This document shows, one piece after another, positions 9,287 through 18,725 of a DNA stretch of 64,000 bases (position 1 is its first letter; every line of letters begins with the position of its first letter). Source of the stretch: PALSA-911 sp037442565 (GTDB taxonomy: Bacteria; Pseudomonadota; Alphaproteobacteria; Acetobacterales; Acetobacteraceae); the NCBI GenBank assembly GCA_037442565.1, contig JBBIQA010000004.1:4216-68215 (forward strand). The letters are read 5' to 3'. The notes below the pieces were generated by a model, which worked only from the letters and a program-made list of their open reading frames with translations, had not been told where the DNA came from and ran no database searches. A program made the position numbers and the translations under genes.

Positions 9287-10420
9287 ATGAACTACCGTCC
9301 CTACCAGCAGATCACCCGCCGGGTATCGCGCCAGATCCATGTCGGCCGGGTGCCGGTGGGCGGCGACGCGCCGATCACCGTGCAGACCATGACCAACACC
9401 CTGACCACCGACGTCGCGGGAACGGTGGCGCAGATCAAACGGGCCGAGGCGGCCGGGGTGGACATCGTCCGCGTGTCCTGCCCGGACCAGGAAAGCGCCC
9501 TCGCGCTGAAGGACATCGTGCGCCAGGTGGACGTGCCGATCGTCGCCGACATCCACTTCCACTACCGCCGCGCCATCGAGGCGGCGCAGTCGGGCGCGGC
9601 CTGCCTGCGCATCAACCCCGGCAACATCGGCAGCGCCGAGCGGGTGCGCGAAGTGATCCAGGCGGCGCGTGACCATGGCTGCTCCATGCGCATCGGCGTC
9701 AATGCCGGGTCGCTGGAGAAGCACCTGCTGGAGAAATACGGCGAGCCGAACCCCGAGGCCCTGGTAGAATCGGCGCTCGAGCACGCCAAGATCCTGCAGG
9801 ACCACGACTTCCACGAGTTCAAGATCAGCGTGAAGGCGTCCGACGTGTTCCTCGCCGTCGCCGCCTATCAGCAACTGGCCGAGGTGTGCGACCACCCGCT
9901 GCATATCGGCGTCACCGAGGCCGGCGGGCGGCGCATGGGCACGGTGAAATCCTCCATTGGCCTCGGCTCGCTGCTCTGGGCCGGCATCGGCGACACGCTG
10001 CGGGTGTCCCTGTCCGATGAACCCGAGGAGGAAGTGCGGGTTGGCTGGGACATCCTGAAGGGCCTGGGCATCCGTCATCGCGGCGTGAAGGTGATCTCCT
10101 GCCCGTCCTGCGCCAGGCAGGGCTTCAACGTGATCCAGACGGTGCAAACCCTGGAGGACCGGCTCGCGCACATAGAGACGCCGCTGACCCTGTCCATCAT
10201 CGGCTGCGTGGTGAACGGGCCCGGTGAGGCGCTGATGACCGATATCGGCATCACCGGCGGCGGCAACGGAAGGCACATGGTCTATGCCGCCGGCAAGACC
10301 GACCACACGATCGAGAACACGGGCATGGTCGACCACATCGTCGGGCTAGTGGAGGCCAAGGCGGCGGAACTGAAGGCGGCGGAGCTGGCGAAGAAAGCCG
10401 AGCTGGAGGCCGCTGAATAA
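9287..10420 (+). CDS. ispG: 4-hydroxy-3-methylbut-2-en-1-yl diphosphate synthase IspG (GcpE)
   Basis: Iron-sulfur enzyme of the MEP isoprenoid pathway that converts MEcPP to HMBPP. The 377-residue protein has the conserved start (RRVSRQIHVGRVPVGGDAPI), VRVSCPD, ADIHFHYRRA, GVNAGSLE and the 4Fe-4S ligands in SCPSCARQGFNV and IGCVVNGPGEA. This is the short bacterial form without the insert found in plants. The ATG at 9287 has GGAGAG about 8 bases upstream; an upstream in-frame codon at 9245 would add a non-conserved tail. The C-terminus ends in an Ala/Glu/Lys helix. hisS starts one base after the stop. Confidence 0.95.
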   Translation: MNYRPYQQITRRVSRQIHVGRVPVGGDAPITVQTMTNTLTTDVAGTVAQIKRAEAAGVDIVRVSCPDQESALALKDIVRQVDVPIVADIHFHYRRAIEAAQSGAACLRINPGNIGSAERVREVIQAARDHGCSMRIGVNAGSLEKHLLEKYGEPNPEALVESALEHAKILQDHDFHEFKISVKASDVFLAVAAYQQLAEVCDHPLHIGVTEAGGRRMGTVKSSIGLGSLLWAGIGDTLRVSLSDEPEEEVRVGWDILKGLGIRHRGVKVISCPSCARQGFNVIQTVQTLEDRLAHIETPLTLSIIGCVVNGPGEALMTDIGITGGGNGRHMVYAAGKTDHTIENTGMVDHIVGLVEAKAAELKAAELAKKAELEAAE

Positions 10421-10421
10421 A

Positions 10422-11672
10422 TTGGCCGACCTGCAACCCGTCCGCGGCACGCGCGACCTCATCGGCGAGGATCAGCGCCGCCACCAGCACGTGATCGAGA
10501 CGGCGCGGCGTATAGCCGCGTCCTATGGTTTCGACGAATGGTCGACCCCGGTGTTCGAGGACACGCGCGTCTTCTCCCGCACCCTGGGCGAGACCTCCGA
10601 CGTGGTGATGAAGGAGATGTACACCTTCGAGGACCGCGGCGGCGACAGCGTCACGTTGCGCCCGGAAGGCACCGCCGGCGTCTGCCGCGCTTTGGTCACC
10701 AATGGCCTGACCCAGTCCCTGCCGCAGAAGGTGTTCTACGCCGGGCCGATGTTCCGCTACGAGCGGCCGCAGAAGGGCCGCTATCGGCAGTTCCACCAGA
10801 TCGGACTGGAACTGATCGGCCCGGCCGAGCCGCTGGCCGATGCCGAGGTGATCGCCTGCGGCTGGGATATCCTCACGGCGCTCGGTGTCGCCGGAGACAC
10901 CATCCTGGAAATCAACACCCTCGGCGATACCGAAAGCCGGGACGCCTACCGCGCCGCGCTGGTGGAATATTTCATCATCCACCGCTCGTCGCTGTCCAAG
11001 GACAGCCTGGACCGGCTGGAGCGCAACCCGATGCGCATCCTTGATTCCAAGGACGAGGGCGACAAGCGGATCGTGGCCGGCGCGCCGAGCATTCACGCCC
11101 ATCTGAGCGAGGCGGCCAGCGTGTTCTACGCCACCCTGAAGCAGCACCTGACCCGCTTGCGCGTGCCATTCGTGGAAAATCCGCAGATCGTTCGCGGCCT
11201 CGACTATTACGGCCATACCGCCTTCGAGTTCGTCACCGGCAAGCTGGGCTCGCAGGGCACGGTGATGGCCGGGGGGCGCTATAACGGCCTGGTGGCGGAA
11301 ATGGGCGGGCCGCAGACCCCCGCCGTCGGCTGGGCCGCGGGGATCGAGCGGCTCGGCATGCTGCTCGACGCGCCGCCCGCGATCGCCGCCGCCGTCGCGG
11401 TCATCCCGGTCGGCGATGCCGCCGAGGGGCCCGCAATGGATGTGTTGCAAGCGCTGCGTCATGCCGGCCAGCGGGCCGAGATGGCGTATCGCGGCAACCT
11501 CAAGCGCCGGCTGGAACGCGCCAATCGCATCGGCGCCCGCGCTGCCGTGATCCTGGGCGAGGATGATCTGGCGCGCGGCGTGGCCCAGGTGAAGGATCTG
11601 GCAACCGGCAGCCAGCAAGCCGTGAAGCTGGCGGAGATCGCGGCCTATCTAAGCGCGGATCGTCTGCGATAA
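10422..11672 (+). CDS. hisS: Histidyl-tRNA synthetase
   Basis: Class II aminoacyl-tRNA synthetase that charges tRNA-His. The 416-residue protein shows LQPVRGTRDLIG at the start, motif 2 (MFRYERPQKGRYRQFHQ), the histidine-A and -B signatures (LDYYGHTAFEF and GGRYNGL), motif 3 (GWAAGIERLGML) and the C-terminal anticodon-binding domain. Translation appears to start at a TTG at 10422, a single base after the ispG stop, because the conserved N-terminus begins directly there. This suggests translational coupling. prfA follows 9 bases after the stop. Confidence 0.95.
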   Translation: MADLQPVRGTRDLIGEDQRRHQHVIETARRIAASYGFDEWSTPVFEDTRVFSRTLGETSDVVMKEMYTFEDRGGDSVTLRPEGTAGVCRALVTNGLTQSLPQKVFYAGPMFRYERPQKGRYRQFHQIGLELIGPAEPLADAEVIACGWDILTALGVAGDTILEINTLGDTESRDAYRAALVEYFIIHRSSLSKDSLDRLERNPMRILDSKDEGDKRIVAGAPSIHAHLSEAASVFYATLKQHLTRLRVPFVENPQIVRGLDYYGHTAFEFVTGKLGSQGTVMAGGRYNGLVAEMGGPQTPAVGWAAGIERLGMLLDAPPAIAAAVAVIPVGDAAEGPAMDVLQALRHAGQRAEMAYRGNLKRRLERANRIGARAAVILGEDDLARGVAQVKDLATGSQQAVKLAEIAAYLSADRLR

Positions 11673-11681
11673 ACTGAGCCT

Positions 11682-12737
11682 ATGAACTTAGCGACCAAAC
11701 TCGACCGTATCGCCGCCCGCGCCGAAGAACTGCGCGCGCTGCTGGGCGAAGGCATTTCCGGCGACGCCTACGTGAAGGCGTCGCGCGAGCTGTCGGACAT
11801 CGAGCCGGTGGTTTCGCGCATCGGCGATTTGCGCGCCGCCGAGCAGGCGCGCCAGGAGGCGGAGACGCTACTCGCCGATCCCACGATGCGGGAGTTGGCG
11901 GAAGCCGAGTTGTTCGAACTGAAGGAGAAAATCCCGGCGCTGGAGCACGAAATCCGTGTTTCCCTATTGCCGAAGGACGAGGCCGACGCGCGTTCCGCCA
12001 TTCTGGAAATCCGTCCCGCCGCTGGCGGTGACGAGGCCGGCCTGTTCGCGGCCGAACTGTTCGCGATGTACCAGAAATACGCCGACAGCCGCGGCTGGAA
12101 GTTCGAGGTGCTGGAATTCGAGGAAACCGGCCTCGGCAGCCTGAAGGAAGGCATCGCCGAAATCACCGGGCGCAACGTGTTCGCCCGGTTGAAATACGAA
12201 TCCGGCGTGCATCGTGTGCAGCGCGTGCCGGCCACCGAAAGCCAGGGCCGCATCCATACCTCCACCGTCACCGTCGCGGTGCTTCCCGAGGCCGAGGAAG
12301 TGGACGTGCAGATCGACGAGAGCGACCTGCGCATAGATGTCTATCGCGCCTCCGGCGCCGGCGGGCAGCACGTGAACAAGACCGAAAGCGCGGTGCGCAT
12401 CACGCATCTCCCCACCGGCATCGTGGTGGCGATGCAGGAGGAGCGCAGCCAGCACAAGAACCGCGCCAAGGCGATGAAGATCCTGCGTGCCCGGATGTAC
12501 GAACAGCAGCGCGCCAGCCTGCACGCCACCCGTTCCGCCGACCGCAAATCCCAGGTCGGCACCGGGGACCGCTCGGAGCGCATCCGCACCTATAATTTTC
12601 CGCAGGGCCGGGTGTCGGACCATCGCATCAACCTGACGCTGTACAAGATCGACAAGGTCATGCAGGGCGATCTGGACGAGTTCATCGACAAGCTTACCGC
12701 CGAGGACCAGGCGGCGCGGCTGGCGGCGGACGAGTGA
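11682..12737 (+). CDS. prfA: Peptide chain release factor 1
   Basis: Terminates translation at UAA and UAG. The 351-residue protein has the GGQ peptidyl-hydrolysis motif in ASGAGGQHVNKTES (about residue 225) and an N-terminal coiled helical domain. The RF1-type segment PATESQGRIHTSTVTVAV lies between them. The codon-recognition tripeptide region lies before GRIHTS as in RF1 rather than RF2, and no programmed frameshift is present. The gene overlaps prmC by four bases (GTGA), which fits coupling to the enzyme that methylates its GGQ glutamine. Confidence 0.95.
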   Translation: MNLATKLDRIAARAEELRALLGEGISGDAYVKASRELSDIEPVVSRIGDLRAAEQARQEAETLLADPTMRELAEAELFELKEKIPALEHEIRVSLLPKDEADARSAILEIRPAAGGDEAGLFAAELFAMYQKYADSRGWKFEVLEFEETGLGSLKEGIAEITGRNVFARLKYESGVHRVQRVPATESQGRIHTSTVTVAVLPEAEEVDVQIDESDLRIDVYRASGAGGQHVNKTESAVRITHLPTGIVVAMQEERSQHKNRAKAMKILRARMYEQQRASLHATRSADRKSQVGTGDRSERIRTYNFPQGRVSDHRINLTLYKIDKVMQGDLDEFIDKLTAEDQAARLAADE

Positions 12738-13597
12738 AGCCAGGCATGGGGGCAGAGCCCCTGGCCTTGCTAACCCTCCTCCACCGCGCCGCCGCCGCCC
12801 TGCGGACCGCCGGCATCGACAACCCCCGCCTGGAAGCACGCCTTCTGCTCGCCCACGGGTTGGGCGTTCCGGTTGCAACCATTCTGCGCGACAGAGATGT
12901 GGTCGTTCAGGCCCCCGGCTACGACGCGCTGATCGCGCGGCGCGCCGCGCATGAACCGCTGGCGCTGATCCTGGGCCGGCGCGAATTCTGGAGCCTGGAA
13001 TTCGCGGTCTCGCCGGATACGCTGATCCCGCGCGGCGATTCCGAAACCCTGATCGAGGCGGCGCTGGCGGCGTTCGCGGACCGCTCCGCCGTGCACCGCG
13101 TGCTGGACCTCGGCACCGGCACCGGCTGTCTGCTGATTGCCGCCCTGCAGGAGTTTCCGGACGCATTCGGCATCGGCGTCGACCGGGTCCCGGGTGCGGC
13201 GCGGCTGGCCGCGCGCAACGCCGCCGCGCTCGGCTTCGCGGACCGGGCCGCCTTCCTGGTGGCCGACTGGGCGGCGCCGCTGGCCGGGCGCTTCGACCTC
13301 GTGCTGGCCAATCCGCCGTATATCCCGACGCGCGATCTGGCCGGGCTGATGCCGGAGGTGGCGGAACACGAGCCGCTCAGTGCGCTGGATGGCGGCGCGG
13401 ACGGCCTGGCCGCCTATCGCCGCATCCTCGCGGCGCTGCCGGCGCTTTTGGCATCGGGGGGCGCGGCGGTGATCGAGCTTGGCATCGGCCAGGCGAACGA
13501 CGTTGCGGCGCTGGCGGAAGCGGCCGGGTTCGCGAGCGCCTTGCGCAACGACCTGGCCGGCATCCCCCGCGCGCTGATCCTGCGCCATCGCGCCTGA
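12734..13597 (+). CDS. prmC: Release-factor glutamine N5-methyltransferase PrmC (HemK)
   Basis: Methylates the glutamine of the GGQ motif in release factors using S-adenosylmethionine. The 287-residue protein has the helical N-terminal domain (LRTAGIDNPRLEARLLLAHGL), the SAM motif VLDLGTGTGCLLIA near residue 115 and the catalytic NPPYIPT motif near 193. The GTG at 12734 overlaps the prfA stop; an ATG at 12746 is an alternative. The prfA-prmC pair is one of the most conserved neighbourhoods in bacteria. The gene converges with the HlyD-type gene with a 4-base gap. Confidence 0.94.
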   Translation: MKPGMGAEPLALLTLLHRAAAALRTAGIDNPRLEARLLLAHGLGVPVATILRDRDVVVQAPGYDALIARRAAHEPLALILGRREFWSLEFAVSPDTLIPRGDSETLIEAALAAFADRSAVHRVLDLGTGTGCLLIAALQEFPDAFGIGVDRVPGAARLAARNAAALGFADRAAFLVADWAAPLAGRFDLVLANPPYIPTRDLAGLMPEVAEHEPLSALDGGADGLAAYRRILAALPALLASGGAAVIELGIGQANDVAALAEAAGFASALRNDLAGIPRALILRHRA

Positions 13598-13601
13598 ACC
13601 C

Positions 13602-14735
13602 TCAGGCGGGCGGCGCGGCCTCGATGAAGATGTCCATCTGCTGGCCCGGAAAGATCTCGCCGGCGCCCTTGGGCAGGTTCTTGGGGTTGAAGCTGTAGAT
13701 CACCGTCAGCACGCGGGTGTCCACGCGTTCCGTGCCCGCGCCGGTCAGCGATTTCTTCGGCGTCACCAGCGGCTCGATCCGCACGAAGTGCAGCGGGATC
13801 GTCACCTTGCCGCTGCCGCGCGGCGAGGCCCAGGCGCGCGCGCCCGGCCGTAGCCGCGGGATGTCGGCCTCGTCGATGTCGATGCGCACGTTCAGCGGCG
13901 ACAGCGCGCCCATCACCACCAGCGGCGTGGTCATCATGCCGGCCTGGGCGAACTCGCCAGGGCGGATGTTCACCTGCAGCACCGTGCCGTCGATCGGCGC
14001 CTCGGCGGTGAGCAGCAGCCTGTCCGTCTCGGCCCGCTCCAGCGCGGCGCGCGCCTGTTCCACGGTGCTGCGGGCGGTCAGGATCGCCGGGCCTTCCTGC
14101 CCGCCATTGGCGCCGTTCGTCCGGTAGCGGGCCAGTTCGGCCACGCTCTGCGTCAGCTTGGCCTGCGCCTCCGCCAGCCGCGAGGCGGCCATCTGCGCGG
14201 CGAACCGCCGATGGATAAGCTCGCGCTCGGCGATCGCCGGCGTGCCGGCCAGGCGGTTGCCCATGCGCTCCAGGTCCTGCGCGTCGGCGAGATCGGCCTC
14301 CGCCCCCTTCACCGCGGCCAGCGCCGCATCCTTTTGCGCGGCGATGCCGGGGATGGAGGCTTGCAGATCCGCCAGCCTGGCTTCGGCCTGCGCCAGGTCC
14401 TGGCGCCGCGCCTCGATCTCCGCGGCGTTGGCGCGGCCGTCGAGCACGAACAGCTTATCGCCCTTGCGCACGACCGATCCGGGTTTCACCGGCACGTCCG
14501 CGACCACGCCGGAGACATGGCTGCCGACGGCCACCTGCTGGCCCGGAGTTTCCACCAGCCCAACGGCGCCGATGATCTCGCCCTTGGCCGCGGCCGGCCG
14601 GGTGGCCGGTGTTTCGCGTGGTTCCACGCGGTCGGTCCTCGGTATCTTCTGGCTGATCGAGACAAAGGCGGCTCCGAGCACCAGCACGGCCAGCACCGGC
14701 AGGCCGATGCTCAGGAACCTGGATCTTGCGCTCAT
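13602..14735 (-). CDS. HlyD-family periplasmic adaptor protein
   Basis: Membrane-fusion component of an ABC export system. The 377-residue protein has one N-terminal membrane anchor (LSIGLPVLAVLVLGAAFVSI, about 7-27). A biotinyl-lipoyl-like beta domain (GSHVSGVVADVPVKPGSVVRKGD) follows, then a long coiled-coil hairpin (AEIEARRQDLAQAEARLADL onward) and a C-terminal beta-barrel domain. It is the last gene of a three-gene operon (permease, ATPase, adaptor), and its ATG overlaps the ATPase stop by four bases. The set resembles DevBCA/MacAB-like exporters. The substrate is unknown. Confidence 0.88.
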   Translation of the reverse strand: MSARSRFLSIGLPVLAVLVLGAAFVSISQKIPRTDRVEPRETPATRPAAAKGEIIGAVGLVETPGQQVAVGSHVSGVVADVPVKPGSVVRKGDKLFVLDGRANAAEIEARRQDLAQAEARLADLQASIPGIAAQKDAALAAVKGAEADLADAQDLERMGNRLAGTPAIAERELIHRRFAAQMAASRLAEAQAKLTQSVAELARYRTNGANGGQEGPAILTARSTVEQARAALERAETDRLLLTAEAPIDGTVLQVNIRPGEFAQAGMMTTPLVVMGALSPLNVRIDIDEADIPRLRPGARAWASPRGSGKVTIPLHFVRIEPLVTPKKSLTGAGTERVDTRVLTVIYSFNPKNLPKGAGEIFPGQQMDIFIEAAPPA

Positions 14736-15448
14736 GAAACTTCTTTCGCGATATTGGCGTCCACGCCCAGGATCCGTCCGTCCGCCATGTGGGCGATGCG
14801 GTCGGCGTAGGGGAAAATCCGGTCGTCATGGGTCACCACGATCACCGCCCGGTCCGCCGCCAGCGCCACTTCCCGCAGCAGCCGGATCACGCCCAGCCCG
14901 GCCTCGGCGTCCAGCGATGCAGTGGGCTCGTCACACAGCACCAGCCGCGGCCGGTGCACCAGTGCACGGGCGATCGCCACCCGTTGCTGCTGCCCGCCGG
15001 ATAGTTGCGATGGCAATTTGTTGATGTGCGGGCCGAGATCCAGATGCTCCAGCAGCGTCGCGGCCGCGCGGGTGGCTTCGCCGGCAGGCCGGCCGGCGAT
15101 CAGCAGCGGCACGGAGGCGTTCTCCGCCGCGGTCAGCGCCGGCAGCAGGTTGAACTGCTGAAAGATGAAACCGGTCGTCTGGCCGCGAAACCGGGTGAGA
15201 TCGTGCTGTGACATGGCCCGAATGTCGTGGCCGAATACCGTGATCTGGCCGTCGTCCGGGGTGAGCATGCCGGCGATCGCGGTGATCACGGTGGTCTTGC
15301 CGCAGCCGGACGGGCCGACCAGGAAGGTGATCTCGCCGGAATGCACGTCGAGGTCCACGCCGCGCAGCGCCAGTGTCAGCGTCTCGCCCTCGCCGTAGGT
15401 CTTGGTCACGCCCCGCAGCGTCACGGCGGCCGGTTCGCTTCCCGCCAT
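14732..15448 (-). CDS. ABC transporter ATP-binding protein (LolD/MacB/DevA-like)
   Basis: Cytoplasmic ATPase of 238 residues with Walker A GPSGCGKTT, Q-loop FQQFNLLPALT, signature LSGGQQQRVAIARAL and Walker B VLCDEPTASLD, followed by the switch His (VVTHD). The closest subfamily by pattern is LolD/MacB/DevA, whose permeases extrude substrates across the periplasm rather than through a barrel pore. The ATG at 15448 is preferred because homology begins at residue 8 and the frame upstream overlaps the permease gene. It sits two bases after the permease stop and overlaps the adaptor start. Confidence 0.92.
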   Translation of the reverse strand: MAGSEPAAVTLRGVTKTYGEGETLTLALRGVDLDVHSGEITFLVGPSGCGKTTVITAIAGMLTPDDGQITVFGHDIRAMSQHDLTRFRGQTTGFIFQQFNLLPALTAAENASVPLLIAGRPAGEATRAAATLLEHLDLGPHINKLPSQLSGGQQQRVAIARALVHRPRLVLCDEPTASLDAEAGLGVIRLLREVALAADRAVIVVTHDDRIFPYADRIAHMADGRILGVDANIAKEVS

Positions 15449-15450
15449 GC

Positions 15451-16593
15451 TCAGCCCCGGAACACGATCGCGGGATCGATCACCATCACCCGGCGCAGGC
15501 TCGCGAAAGTGGCGCCGAGCAATACCAGCACCATCAGCACCGCCACGACGCCGACGATCCACCAGGGCAGGTTCATGCCACGCAACTCGCTGTCCGGGCG
15601 CGTGGCGAACTGGAAGAACGATGCGGCGAAGGCGGTGCCGAAGGCAAAGCCGATCCCGCCCACCACCGCCGCCTGCAGCAGTACCATCCGCGCCAGCGTG
15701 GCGCCGGTGGCGCCCATGGCCTTCAGCGCCGCGTATTGGCGGATGTTGTCGGAGACGAACATGAAGAAGGTCAGCCCGACGATCGCCACCCCGACGATCA
15801 CGCCGAGCAGGATTACGATGCCGAAATTGATCGGTATGCCGGTATTGGCGAGGTAGTAGCGGATCGTCTTCCAGGCGAAGGCGTTGGACGACAGCGCGCC
15901 AAGGCCGGTGCGGTCGGCGATCTCCCGCGCCACCGCGTCCGGGTTCTCGCCCGGCAGGCTGCGGGCCAGCACGAAGGACAGCCGGTCGCGTCCCTGCGGC
16001 ACGAAGTTGGTGGCCAGGCTGTAGCGGGCGTAGATCACGATCGGCGCGGTGAAGGCGGGCGATGCTTCCACTATGGCGCGCACCACGGCGCGGTGGTCGT
16101 TCAGTTCCAACTCCTTGCCCGGCCGGATCGGCTCACCCGGCCACAGGCGCTTGAACCCCGCCGGGTCGATGGCGATCGCGTCCGGGCCGCGCAGGTCCTC
16201 GACCGAGCCGACCCGGAAGCGGTGCGGCGCGCCGATCAGGGTCGCGTCATCGATGCCGATCACTGCGGCGTTGTCGATCCGCCCGTCCAGCGTCTTGATC
16301 GCGGCGGTGGCCTTGGACAGCGGCACCGCCCAGGCTACGCCGGGTATGCCGCGCACGCGGGCCAGCTCTGTGTCGCGCATGGCGCGGACCGTGTCGATGT
16401 ATTTGGCCTGGGGGTCCATCACCCAGATATTCGCTTCCTGGGCGTCGTTGATCACGCTGGCGGTGCGTTCCAGCAGGCCGACGAACAGCCCGCCCTGCTG
16501 CATGATCAGCAGCGTGGCGAAGGCGACGCCAAAGACCAGGCCAAGATATTTGACCCGGTCCCCGAACAGCATCTTCAGCGCCACGCCATACAC
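15451..16593 (-). CDS. FtsX/MacB-family ABC transporter permease (DevC-like)
   Basis: Inner-membrane permease of 380 residues with one N-terminal helix (YLGLVFGVAFATLLIMQQGG), a large periplasmic domain (about 45-255) and three C-terminal helices (GIVILLGVIVGVAIVGLTFF, VLLQAAVVGGIGFAFGTAFA, WWIVGVVAVLMVLVLLGATF). The DNIRQYAALKAMGAT coupling helix is typical of the FtsX/MacB domain. This single-repeat topology matches DevC-type permeases that work with an HlyD adaptor. It is the first gene of the three-gene operon. Transcription starts somewhere in the 16594-17102 stretch. Confidence 0.88.
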   Translation of the reverse strand: MYGVALKMLFGDRVKYLGLVFGVAFATLLIMQQGGLFVGLLERTASVINDAQEANIWVMDPQAKYIDTVRAMRDTELARVRGIPGVAWAVPLSKATAAIKTLDGRIDNAAVIGIDDATLIGAPHRFRVGSVEDLRGPDAIAIDPAGFKRLWPGEPIRPGKELELNDHRAVVRAIVEASPAFTAPIVIYARYSLATNFVPQGRDRLSFVLARSLPGENPDAVAREIADRTGLGALSSNAFAWKTIRYYLANTGIPINFGIVILLGVIVGVAIVGLTFFMFVSDNIRQYAALKAMGATGATLARMVLLQAAVVGGIGFAFGTAFAASFFQFATRPDSELRGMNLPWWIVGVVAVLMVLVLLGATFASLRRVMVIDPAIVFRG

Positions 16594-17102
16594 GATCAGC
16601 CGCTCCGGTTTAGACGCCCAGGGTTTTCAGGGTTTGCGGGGTTTTCAAGGGTTCGGCCGGATAGGACTTGGCGGCCGATCCGTGCGGTATACGTAGTGAT
16701 CCTGCCGCCACAGGGAAAGTACATCCCGCTCCGGCGTGGCGTGGCTGCGGCGCTGATTGGAAAATTTTGTTTGGCAGTCCGTCAAAGCGAGGGTAACGTG
16801 GTTCTATGGCAGGAACCGCCGCAGGACGGCGGTTTCCAGATCGCTTGGCCGAATCGGCACTTGCTCTATGCGAGGGACAGCCGGCAGGTTAGGCTTTCGC
16901 CGGTAACAGCGACGATGGATTGAAATCTGGCCAAGGAACTCTTCTCGGGGTGACATCCCCGGGAGAATCGCCCAGGGCAGAAGTACCCAGGGGAGAAGCA
17001 CCCTGGAGAGACGCCTGGTAAATGTGCGGCGGGGTATAAACGCCGCGTTCCAGGCCCGGATTATCCATCGGTCCGTCAACAGGAAAGCGCGACGGGACTA
17101 GA
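16594..17102. other. Intergenic stretch between divergent exporter and DUF4167 genes
   Basis: No convincing gene is visible. Just upstream of the permease, a GGGTTTTCAGGGTTTGC-like unit is repeated once with changes (about 16621-16655). A group of imperfect 15-base repeats lies at 16961-17005. The stretch must carry the promoters of both flanking genes. Short open frames here have no recognisable features. Confidence 0.5.
16961..17005. repeat. Imperfect 15-base tandem repeat, three units
   Basis: Units at 16961-16975, 16976-16990 and 16991-17005 follow the pattern GGGAGAAGCACCCAG with a few changes each, and a decayed fourth unit follows. The array lies in the leader of the DUF4167 gene. It has the same unit length as several other arrays in this window. 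Confidence 0.7.
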
Positions 17103-17759
17103 ATGAACAATATGAAACGCATGCGCGGACGCCAGCATCGGGGCGGTCCGGGCGGTAGTGGCGGTAGTGGTGGCGGCGGTCCGGTTCGCCAACAGGGCGG
17201 CAATATCCCGCTGAACCGGAACCACGTGTTCGACAGCAGCGGCCCCGATGTCCGCGTGCGCGGCACCGCGCAGCAGCTGTTCGAGAAATACCTGCAGCTC
17301 GGCCGTGACGCGACCAGCGGCGGGGACCGGGTGATGGCGGAGAGCTATTTCCAGCATGCGGAGCATTATTTCCGCATTATCAACGCCATGAACCAGGCGG
17401 TTCAGCAAACCCAGCAGGGCGGCCAGCAACAGGGCAACCCACAGCATGGCGGCCAGCGCCGCTATGGCGACGCCGACTCCTCCGGCGCCGAGCCGGGTGA
17501 GGAGCCGGGTTCCGAGGAACGCGCCGAAACCCGCCAGGAAGGCCGCCAACGCGGCCAGGACGGCGAGGAGGTCCCGCATCGCGGCCAGCATCGCCCGGAT
17601 CAGCGTAATGAGCAGCGCCCCGAACAACGCAATGAACAGCGCGGCGAGCATCGCGGCGAAGCCAGGGTCGAGCCGCGTCCCGAGCATCGGCCTCCCGGCA
17701 CCGGCGACCAGCCGGAAGCCCGGGAAATCCCGATCGCCGCGGCCCCGCCCGAGGGCTGA
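17103..17759 (+). CDS. DUF4167 domain protein
   Basis: This 218-residue protein starts with a basic, Gly-rich tail (MNNMKRMRGRQHRGG). The compact DUF4167 core follows (RVRGTAQQLFEKYLQLGRDA through SYFQHAEHYFRIINAMN, about 50-100), then a long charged Gln/Arg/Glu-rich tail with short repeats such as EQRNEQR. Family members are abundant in Alphaproteobacteria and often sit near prfA-prmC and clpB. Basic tails suggest nucleic-acid contact, but the function is not established. The ATG at 17103 is the only plausible start. The gene is separated here from prmC by the exporter operon. Confidence 0.85.
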   Translation: MNNMKRMRGRQHRGGPGGSGGSGGGGPVRQQGGNIPLNRNHVFDSSGPDVRVRGTAQQLFEKYLQLGRDATSGGDRVMAESYFQHAEHYFRIINAMNQAVQQTQQGGQQQGNPQHGGQRRYGDADSSGAEPGEEPGSEERAETRQEGRQRGQDGEEVPHRGQHRPDQRNEQRPEQRNEQRGEHRGEARVEPRPEHRPPGTGDQPEAREIPIAAAPPEG

Positions 17760-17771
17760 CCCCGGGCCCGG

Positions 17772-18653
17772 TCAGGTGCGTCCGGACTGCAGGGCTGCCC
17801 GCAGTTCGGCGCCTGATGGGCCGGAGATCAGTCCCAGGCGCAGGAACAGGTCGATCAGCACCAGATTGACGTTGAACTTCAACGTATCGGTGTCGCGCAC
17901 CGCCTCCAGAACCTGCCCGATCGGCCATAATTCGAAGCCGGCCACCTCGCCGTCCGTCGGATGCGGCGTAAAATCCTCGGGCAGGAACAGGTCGAAGCAG
18001 TGCAGCCGGTCGCGCCGCAGGCCTTCCGGCCGTTCCATCGCGTAGGACAGCACCGCCACCCGGCGGGCCTGCGCCGCCAGGTCGGCCGGGATTGCCGCTT
18101 CCTCCATCGCTTCCTTGAGCAGCGTTTCCTCCGGCCCCAGGCCCGCGGGAATGCCGCCGGCGACGATGTGGTCGAGCTTGCCGGGATCGAGCGCCTTGTC
18201 GGCCGCCCGCCGGGCAACCCATAGCCGCAACCTGTCCGGCGTTCGCGGATCGCCGACCAGCCCATTCACATGAACGCCCTCGGCGGCGATGCCGAACACC
18301 GGCAGGGCGCCGCGGTCGATCCGCGCCAGGACTTTCCCGGCCGGCATGGCCCGTACGTCGAACGCCTCGCCACGCCAGCGCAGCAGGCCACGTTCCGACA
18401 AGCTCCGCGCGATCGCCGGCAGGGCAGGGGGGATGGTCAGCGTCACGCCGTCCGGCCCGGCCTCGATCTCGGGAAATTCCGCCAGCGCGGCGGCGATGGG
18501 CGGTTGAATCCAGCCCGCCGGCGGCACGTCGCGGGCATCCTGCACGGCCGCGTCCTCCACGATGCGGAACGCCACCCGCTCGCCCGGCAGCGAAGCGGTG
18601 TGGCAGGCGGCGATATGGCGCAGGAATCCTGGCTCTGATTGACTGCCTTGCAT
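17772..18653 (-). CDS. Nudix hydrolase with N-terminal DUF4743 domain
   Basis: The 293-residue protein has an N-terminal DUF4743 region (about 1-120, ending ARIDRGALPVFGIAAEGVHVNG) and a C-terminal Nudix domain. Its box reads GGIPAGLGPEETLLKEAMEE, keeping the catalytic KEAxEE core but with Leu where the first Glu is usual. This arrangement is that of the thiamine-pyrophosphokinase-related Nudix family, thought to clear damaged or oxidised thiamine-type diphosphates. It stands alone between convergent and divergent neighbours. The start is adjacent to that of the ABC exporter gene on the other strand. Confidence 0.85.
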   Translation of the reverse strand: MQGSQSEPGFLRHIAACHTASLPGERVAFRIVEDAAVQDARDVPPAGWIQPPIAAALAEFPEIEAGPDGVTLTIPPALPAIARSLSERGLLRWRGEAFDVRAMPAGKVLARIDRGALPVFGIAAEGVHVNGLVGDPRTPDRLRLWVARRAADKALDPGKLDHIVAGGIPAGLGPEETLLKEAMEEAAIPADLAAQARRVAVLSYAMERPEGLRRDRLHCFDLFLPEDFTPHPTDGEVAGFELWPIGQVLEAVRDTDTLKFNVNLVLIDLFLRLGLISGPSGAELRAALQSGRT

Positions 18654-18725
18654 TCACGTTACCTTTCCATGGGCCCCATGACATGCCAAATGCGTTGCAT
18701 GCGCTCGCTCGGGACCCCTCATACC

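Noticed and set aside
16804..17079. Open frame on the minus strand with LLPWV-like repeats
   Set aside because: The repeats reflect the 15-base DNA repeat; no ribosome-binding site, family match or conserved start is seen.
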